Source: Blasia pusilla
Lineage: Eukaryota; Marchantiophyta; Marchantiopsida; Blasiales
Length of the DNA stretch: 64,000 nucleotides
Assembly (NCBI GenBank): GCA_050084515.1
Contig: CM114271.1
Coordinates: forward strand, 66,526,001-66,590,000
Reading direction: 5' to 3'
The notes below the pieces were generated by a model, which was not told the origin of the DNA, did not search any database, and saw nothing but the letters and a program-made list of their open reading frames with translations. The translations under genes were made by a program, and so were the position numbers. Positions 58,021-64,000 of the stretch are shown in pieces; position 1 is the stretch's first letter, and each line of letters opens with the position of its first letter.

Positions 58021-59200
58021 GAGAGCACCTTGAGACTCTAAATGGCCACGGAAAACGTTTCTTATTCAAAACAAGGTTGAATTTTCTTGTTGTGAACTAA
58101 TATTTTTTTTAGAGAAACAAAATAATCCTCTTACCACAAATAAAATTTTCCCCTTAGAGAAAGTTCCAAATCTTTTGATCCTTAACACAAACGCTACAAT
58201 ATCATTGTGCCCGTGCAATACACTAGGCTAGTAGGGAAGGGGAGGGGAGGGGACCCTCTATTAGGCAATCCACAATGGGGATTATGTGAATAAATTCATC
58301 TCTTAGACATTGAGACAAATTATATTGAATGCTTCAACTTAAGGACTCTTACATGTAGCCTACTACATCTCTACATGTAAGAGCCTCCCATATGTAAGAG
58401 TCCTTAAATTCCAAATTAGTTACATCTTCCTACAATTATTCTCAAAGATTTTTTTGGTTGCAGATTTGTGATATGTGGGACATGAGTTTTTGCCTCCCCA
58501 TACTAGGTACTATCTCCACTACCTATTCTATATTGTGGTAGACTCATTTTTAGGCCTTAAGATTTTTTTACTCTAATCATCCTAAAACTAGCTAGTTTTA
58601 ATTGATTGTACAAGGCATACATGAAAACTTTTCCCATAAAAATGGATGAGAACAAATTTTGGAATGGTTCATGGACATTAAAATTCTTTAGGACAGAAAA
58701 TGGACCCAAAAAACTCACCAAATGCAACAAAATAAATAGGAAATTATTGAAATGGAGAAATAAAAAGCATCCTAACCACGGAAAAATGACGTAAGACTTA
58801 TCTCATACATCACCCATTGTCTCTAAAGAGCATTTATAATAATATGAATTAAATCCTTTGATTAACTCTAAGTTCTCTATATTTGTACTTGTTTCATATT
58901 TGGACACCTTCCGTATTTTACCTTAAGTAGATGATATTTTATCTTATTTACATTCCTAAATTTATTTAGATCTAGTACGACTTCTTAACATTTAAGAATG
59001 TAAAAAGGATGGCTCTAACATGTCTTATTTTTGTATGAAAAATATTTCTACCAACTTTTTTATTTAGGATTTTTCAATCAATGAGACTTGTGTGTACAAA
59101 CATGCATACACACATAGATACATGTGTATATACCTTACATGCATAACATATGCATCACGTTACCTAGAACCCATCACAAACATGGGTAACATGTTTGTGA
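58021..59200. other. AT-rich stretch with inverted repeats, no gene
   Basis: TTAAGGACTCTTACATGTAG near 58339 is answered by CTACATGTAAGAG and then ATATGTAAGAGTCCTTAA, giving nested stems to 58409. CATCACAAACATG and CATGTTTGTGATG pair at 59171-59201. GTGCCCGTGCAATACACTAG near 58208 looks like a plant transposon end. Confidence 0.6.
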
Positions 59201-59882
59201 TGAGCTGTAGGGAAAATGTCACGTCATTTAGGATATATCGGTGAGTTCTAGTAGAGCGCCTTCATGAGTAGTGGAGGACATGCTCAGTAGGTTGAGGATG
59301 ACCTGCTGAGGCCTCGGGAAACCTGAGAGAGCAAGTTTCCCCTTCGTTTCGACTCATTTGGAGCCATATTGAAGAACTTACTATTTTAGGTAAGTACCAT
59401 TTTGAGTATATGATCAACTTTATATTTTTGGTAAGTGGCCCTTGACCTCCTACATCAGGTCAAGAGCCAAGGAGGTGACTTGGGAGAATAGGTTACCATG
59501 GAGAGAGCTTGGGAGAGGGGAGGGGTATACCTCAAGGAAAGAGAGCTTGAGAGCTCATTCTCTCTTTGTTGAACCTCTTGGCATGAGGCGGCGGAGTTAT
59601 GGTCCCTTGCCTTGTGAGTGTAACCCAAGCCTCTCATTAGGAGAGTGGGTTTGGTTTGACATGAGAGAGAGTGCACATCTTTGAGAGCTATGGTGTGAGA
59701 TGGTGTAGAGAGAGACTGGATCTTACTTTACAAAGAGAGAATGAGAGAGTGAGAGAGCTTCATGGGGAAGCTCGCTGGTCACTCGCTTTTTCTGCATGTT
59801 GGGGACCGTGTTCCCCGTTCAGCGGCTTATGGGAGTGCTCACCGGAGCAAGGGCTGCTTTGATTGTTCTTTGCATTTTCCGA

Positions 59883-59945
59883 AATCAATCTCTATCATAA
59901 ATTGGGCAGCGCTTCCGCGCGCCCAATTTCTGATATAGATTGATT
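59883..59945. repeat. Inverted repeat with a GC-rich loop in the element leader
   Basis: Arms AATCAATCTCTATCATAAAT plus TGGGC and 59921-59945 pair with two mismatches around the loop AGCGCTTCCGCGC. The complement of that loop, GCGCGGAAGCGCT, occurs again at 60043-60055. The loop could therefore pair with downstream leader RNA. Confidence 0.88.
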
Positions 59946-60359
59946 ATGGGGGCGGGTTGCCCCATGGTAGTGCTCTCAGGAGCACCATGTAGCTTGCTGA
60001 TTTGTATTTTTATAGGTTTTACATTTTGGTTGGGAGAAATCAGCGCGGAAGCGCTCCCAAACATTGTGTAGGAGAAAGAGACATTGGGCTTTACGACAAT
60101 CCCCTTCAGTTTTTACTGGAATGTCTAATTCCAAATATTTGTAGACTCTATTGTAGATCGTGAAGCTGTGCACGTTGTGCAACAAATGGTGCGCAATTTG
60201 GAGTTGCAAGTAAAAAGTTATGGTCAATCTTGCAAAATTGCCATTGCTAGGCATTTTTTAGGGTTAAATTGTTCAAACCCTAAACCAGCCGCCACGCCGG
60301 CGGCGGCCCTCGCCGTCATAGTCACCATCATCGGTTGACGGTCAACCATCGTCATCAAC

Positions 60360-60408
60360 AATCCACCGTCCACCGTCCACCGTCCACCGTTGCCGTTGCC
60401 GTTGCCCA
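60360..60408. repeat. Short array of CCACCGT then TGCCGT
   Basis: Four CCACCGT units pass into three TGCCGT-like units in the retroelement leader. Confidence 0.85.
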
Positions 60409-61603
60409 ATGTTTCTCAGAGCTGCATTAGGCCATTGTCCACCCTTTGGTTGCCATTGCCGCCATTACGAAGTGGAAGGTCTTCCATGACCACCGTTGAT
60501 TCTCTGACTTGCGCCACCACCATGTACTTTGGTTTGGCCACCACCATCATCAAAGTTTTTTCATCAACCAATGATGGTAGATGACCTCTGGTTATGGTGT
60601 TTGAGTTTTCATTTCATGCTGCTATGTTGTGATTGGTAGCCGCTCGACGACGATCGAGTACCATGCCGTGACGTCCGTAGCCACAACGCGCCGCTGATTG
60701 CCGCTCGTGGCCGCACCGCACCGTCTCGATCGCGTTGCCGCATCACCATTGTGGAGCATAGTGTGGGTTTATTGTTGATTGAGGAGGGTATGCCATCGAG
60801 TGCTGCATCCCACCATCGAGGGCGGTGTCGTTCGTAGCCGTTCCGTGCCGCCTACAACGCCGCATCGTTCCGTCGAAACCGCACTCTCCATCAAGGAGTT
60901 TTAAGCAGCGTCAGTACGGGAGAAGTATGACTTGCTGATTGGAGGAGTTGTCTCCACGACCAAGTTGGGGTCGAGATTTGAAGTTGCTGAGGAGCGACAT
61001 CGACATGTGTTCAGGTTACCCATTCTGGTCCTTTACCTTGCACGTGTGAGGGATTTTGGGATTTGGATAGTTTATTTGGGGATATTGGGTGTGTGGATGC
61101 TGAGAGCATCATTTATGTATGTGTTTTAGGGGACATAGATCTTTGTGGGATGTCCGGAGTTGAGGGTAGGTTGTCGATGAGATGATAGCCTGGTCGATTT
61201 GCCGCACCACGCCGCACGTTACACGTCTCAGGGAGGAAGAGTGTAGAGCGAGTGCCGCATGTTTGGGATGAGTGATTGAGGGATTACTCACGAGGTTGAG
61301 AGTGATCGTGTGAGAGGGGCACGAGGGCCATCACGACGTTCTTTCAGGATTTTGAGAGGCGAGGTAGTGGACCTGAGAGTAGCTCTGGAGGGTTTACCCG
61401 GAGTGGCGCGAGGTTCCGAGGATCTCCACGTGAGGGACCACCTCGACCTCCTTCTGTGTCATCGTCAGATAAGGGGAATGGTGTAGAGGAGTTGATGAGC
61501 ACATCGCCACACATTGTGAGGGGTCCTACCAGTCGGGCGTACGAGATGGACGACCGGGGTAGAGGACCGCGCGAGGTTTCAGTGTGCGAGGGGCACGATT
61601 GAG

Positions 61604-62590
61604 TTGCACGATTTCATAGCAGAGTTTAGGAGTTGGTGCGACTCCCAGCGGGCCAAGAACTCTAGAGAGTTCAACCCGTTTACAGAATGGAACGGTATGT
61701 TCCAACATTTAGAGGGGGCGACCATGGACGATTACCATGAGTTCTCTCAAAGATATGCACGTGAGATCGAGGCGTGGAGGCTCTACTATGACCCACATTA
61801 TGTGACATGGACGGAGCCATTCCCAGATGAAGAAGAGGAGTCAGGAGAGACTACTTCCTCTTCCACTAGTGACGTTTTAGGAGGGGTCACTCGCACAGGA
61901 GCAGTTGCACCGTCTAGTCGGGTTCGTCCCAGGTTCAACCCTGTGGTTGAGTTCTTTGCTGAGTTGAGGGCGAGCTACCATGGGGTACAGACGGAGAAGT
62001 TGCGGAGCATCCACAACTTCTAGAGGCGCCCGGATGAGAGTTTGCGTGAGGCTTACACTCGCTTGCGCCGGTTGATCAACGTCACTCAGGGGGTGATAGA
62101 GGCTCACGCTATCCATTCATTGTACGCGATGCTAGACCGGACCCTGCGGACACTGGTGCGGGAGGGGGTGCTTCTAATGAACACCTCCCCTACGTTGAGA
62201 GATATTTTTAGGACCGCCGAGAACATTGAGCGCAACATGGCGGAGGAGAGCGTAGCCACCATGGGTTCTGGGCGAGAGCAGTCACGATTGTCTGCACCAC
62301 CTGTGCAGCAACGTGGACTCCGAGATAGATCAACTGTGCCATCACGAGCTCAGGGAGGATACCGGGAGGTCATGCCACAGAGACCTGCGCCTTCATATGC
62401 GGCTCAGCAGCAGCCGCCTACTATTGCTTGTTGGTCATATGGTGGAGCCCATCATCAGCGCAATTGCACTCGTCAGGGTCATGGACCTGTGCCTCAGTAT
62501 GGAGGAGGAGATGGTGATGCACCAGGTATTTCAGTTTACATCCTGAGTTACGTCCAGACCGGCGGCCAAAGAGGGCACCAGAGCAAGTAG
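61604..62590 (+). pseudogene. Gypsy-like gag
   Basis: One frame is open from 61604, with a single TAG at 62021-62023 (HNF*RRPDESLREAYTRLRR). It has the retrotransposon gag region (FFAELRASYHGV, DESLREAYTRLRRLI, FRTAENIERNMAEE), then a glutamine/proline/arginine-rich linker. A damaged zinc knuckle follows, CWSYGGAHHQRNC, in which the second cysteine of CX2CX4HX4C is tyrosine. Gag forms the particle and binds element RNA. The single stop and lost cysteine suggest recent inactivation; readthrough is possible but not shown. Confidence 0.8.
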
Positions 62591-62919
62591 CTAGTCCGGG
62601 TGGGCCTAGAGATCGTGCACCATGTGGTCCCGTTGGGGGACGAGGAGATGGAGTTGCACGACAGGGTGGTGAAGCTGCCGGTGGAGGAGGTAGAGTACCA
62701 CCACCTAGACATGTTGAGGAAGATGCCGGACGTGAGGCTGGGATGGCTGCTCAGATACAACAGCTACAGGAGCGTGGAGCGGCCGCAGAGTTGGATCCAC
62801 ATCGCGGGGAAGCCAGAAAACATACTAAGCTTCCTCGGTCTTTCACATTGTACGAAGCGATGAGGACCCCATCGATGGGTCCTCATCAAAGTTCCTAGAG
62901 AGTTGGTGATGTTGTTGGT

Positions 62920-64000
62920 GTGCATGCACGGAGGGCGATGGGAGAAGCGAGTGTGACGACTCCTAGTATTGATGCTCAGAAGGGGCATGTGTTGAGCACG
63001 TTGTTGGGGGCGGCCACCGTTGTGTACCGCACTCCTTTAATTTCTGCATCCGATGTTATGACGTTGGGGGGTACGCCCACCGAGGCTTTTCGGCTGGCCG
63101 CTTCACTATGTGAGCGCGGAGTTGGAGTTCCTGCATCACGTTCAGAGGTGATTGTAGAGGAGGTGATGGACCTGCCCTTGGAGCGGATGCTCAGGCCGTC
63201 CACGTTAGATTCATGGCAGGCTACGGCTGCTAGAATGGCGGAGATGCCCGCTAGACCCGCTATAGAGCATGCCATGGCTTCTCCTGGTGTTGTGTTGCAG
63301 GATAACCAAACAGAGGTCTTCAAATTGGTGAGTCTTGGAGGTAGAGCTTTTAGTCCGCAGCGCGTCTTGTTGGATTCAGGAGCGCAACCCCTAATGTTGG
63401 GGAAAGCGTCATTCAGATGATTGGGCTTGACGAGAGCCGATGTGGAGCGTTGTCCATTCCGGATACATACATCCTTGGGTGGAGCAAGAATCACACAATA
63501 TATCACCCAAAAGGAGGTCATGGGGAGGATTCGCCCGAGACATCCTACAGATGAGTCCGTGGTGCGCACCAAGACGATAGTGACTGACGCAGAGTCCTAC
63601 GACGTCTTGGTTGGTGGATCAATGTTATACCCGATGGGGTTTTCCCTGGATTACTGGGAGGAGTCATCGTCCTACAGACCAAGATGGCAATCAGGTGATG
63701 GGTGCTTTAGCTCATTACTCGTTCGATTCAGGTGCAGTGATCGAGCAACGGCCAAGAGAGATGGCGACCTTAGCAGCATTTAGTAGTGCCATCACTTGGC
63801 CTAGTGATTTGATTGAGGGACATGTCCATGCAGAGGATACTCCCATTCTTGACATTTCTATGGAGAGGAGTGTTATGGTAGCTACATCATTCCGTGGAGG
63901 AGAGGTGCCGTTGTGGGGCTCGATTGAGGAGCTTCGACGATTGGCAGATGAGCACGTGCAGACCGCGTGGAGCGAGGCGTTTGTACCAGAGCGTGACGGG
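62920..64000 (+). pseudogene. Gypsy-like protease and start of pol
   Basis: The frame reads MPARPAIEHAMASPGVVLQD, then RVLLDSGAQPLMLGKASFR, with the retropepsin active site DSGA. A single in-frame TGA at 63418-63420 follows, and then LGLTRADVERCPFRIHTSLG in the same frame to 63783. A shifted frame continues with HYSFDSGAVIEQRPREMATL and WPSDLIEGHVHAEDTPILDI to the window edge. The protease cuts the Gag-Pol precursor. The DSGAQP.MLGK and CPFRI.TS.GG context is shared with the fragment at 31.8 kb. Confidence 0.75.

Larger units (their letters stand above)
59207..64000 (+). mobile_element. Gypsy-like (Ty3-type) LTR retrotransposon, runs off the window
   Basis: Gag and a DSGA protease are present in order on the plus strand, followed by further open sequence to the window end. 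A candidate LTR start, TGTAGGGAAAATGTCACG, lies at 59207, but the LTR 3' end, primer-binding site and second LTR cannot be fixed here. The leader (59.2-61.3 kb) includes GA-rich runs, a CCACCGT array and the inverted repeat at 59883-59945. Reverse transcriptase would be expected beyond 64 kb; that order is what would confirm the Ty3 type. Confidence 0.7.

Overview
This is nuclear DNA of a land plant. The evidence is a spliced ABA4-type gene for neoxanthin synthesis, genes with predicted plastid or mitochondrial leaders, GT-AG introns, and plant-type Copia, Gypsy-like, PIF/Harbinger, Helitron and hAT-derived elements. No genus can be read from the sequence. The AT-rich repeat seas around small GC-richer gene islands, and the intron minisatellites, would suit a non-seed plant, but that is inference.

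Layout. 0-5.3 kb: AT-rich, with a decayed Helitron-type Rep/helicase gene on the minus strand. 5.3-17.3 kb: at least five copies of a short GC-rich element. Four have recognisable 8-bp target duplications, exact in three and 7/8 in one, as expected for non-autonomous hAT transposons, and one copy is nested inside another. Between them lies a Copia retrotransposon (7.44-11.90 kb, minus strand) that has lost its integrase core. 17.4-20.3 kb: a decayed PIF/Harbinger transposase, a possible convergent ORF1 relic, and a large AT-rich inverted repeat. 20.3-23.9 kb: nothing recognised.

23.9-29.6 kb is the first gene island, carrying the ABA4 homologue with six or seven exons and a 44-bp minisatellite in its last inferred intron. 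29.8-36.2 kb is AT-rich with paired dispersed repeats, a recent 170-bp tandem duplication and an antisense fragment of a Gypsy-like protease. 36.2-42.4 kb is the second island. It has two adjacent minisatellites, a START/Bet v1-like (SRPBCC) gene and a possible two-exon membrane-protein gene, both genes on the minus strand. 42.6-49.3 kb carries five copies of an unrecognised repeat, in both orientations, whose translation is partly conserved.

49.3-56.5 kb is the third island, with a two-exon gene for a probable organellar 147-residue protein and a 91-residue putative plastid protein. 56.5-58.0 kb is a degenerate tandem array. From about 59.2 kb to the window edge lies a Gypsy-like retrotransposon (gag and protease seen; it runs off the end) that is related to the fragment at 31.8 kb.

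The protein genes show no operon-like or functional linkage. No clearly new multigene system was found. The most distinctive signals are the nested hAT-like elements with preserved target duplications, a set of near-perfect snap-back palindromes (one of them present in only one of two sister LTRs), and the unrecognised five-copy repeat family. All exon boundaries and protein names are inferences from reading the sequence; no search was run.
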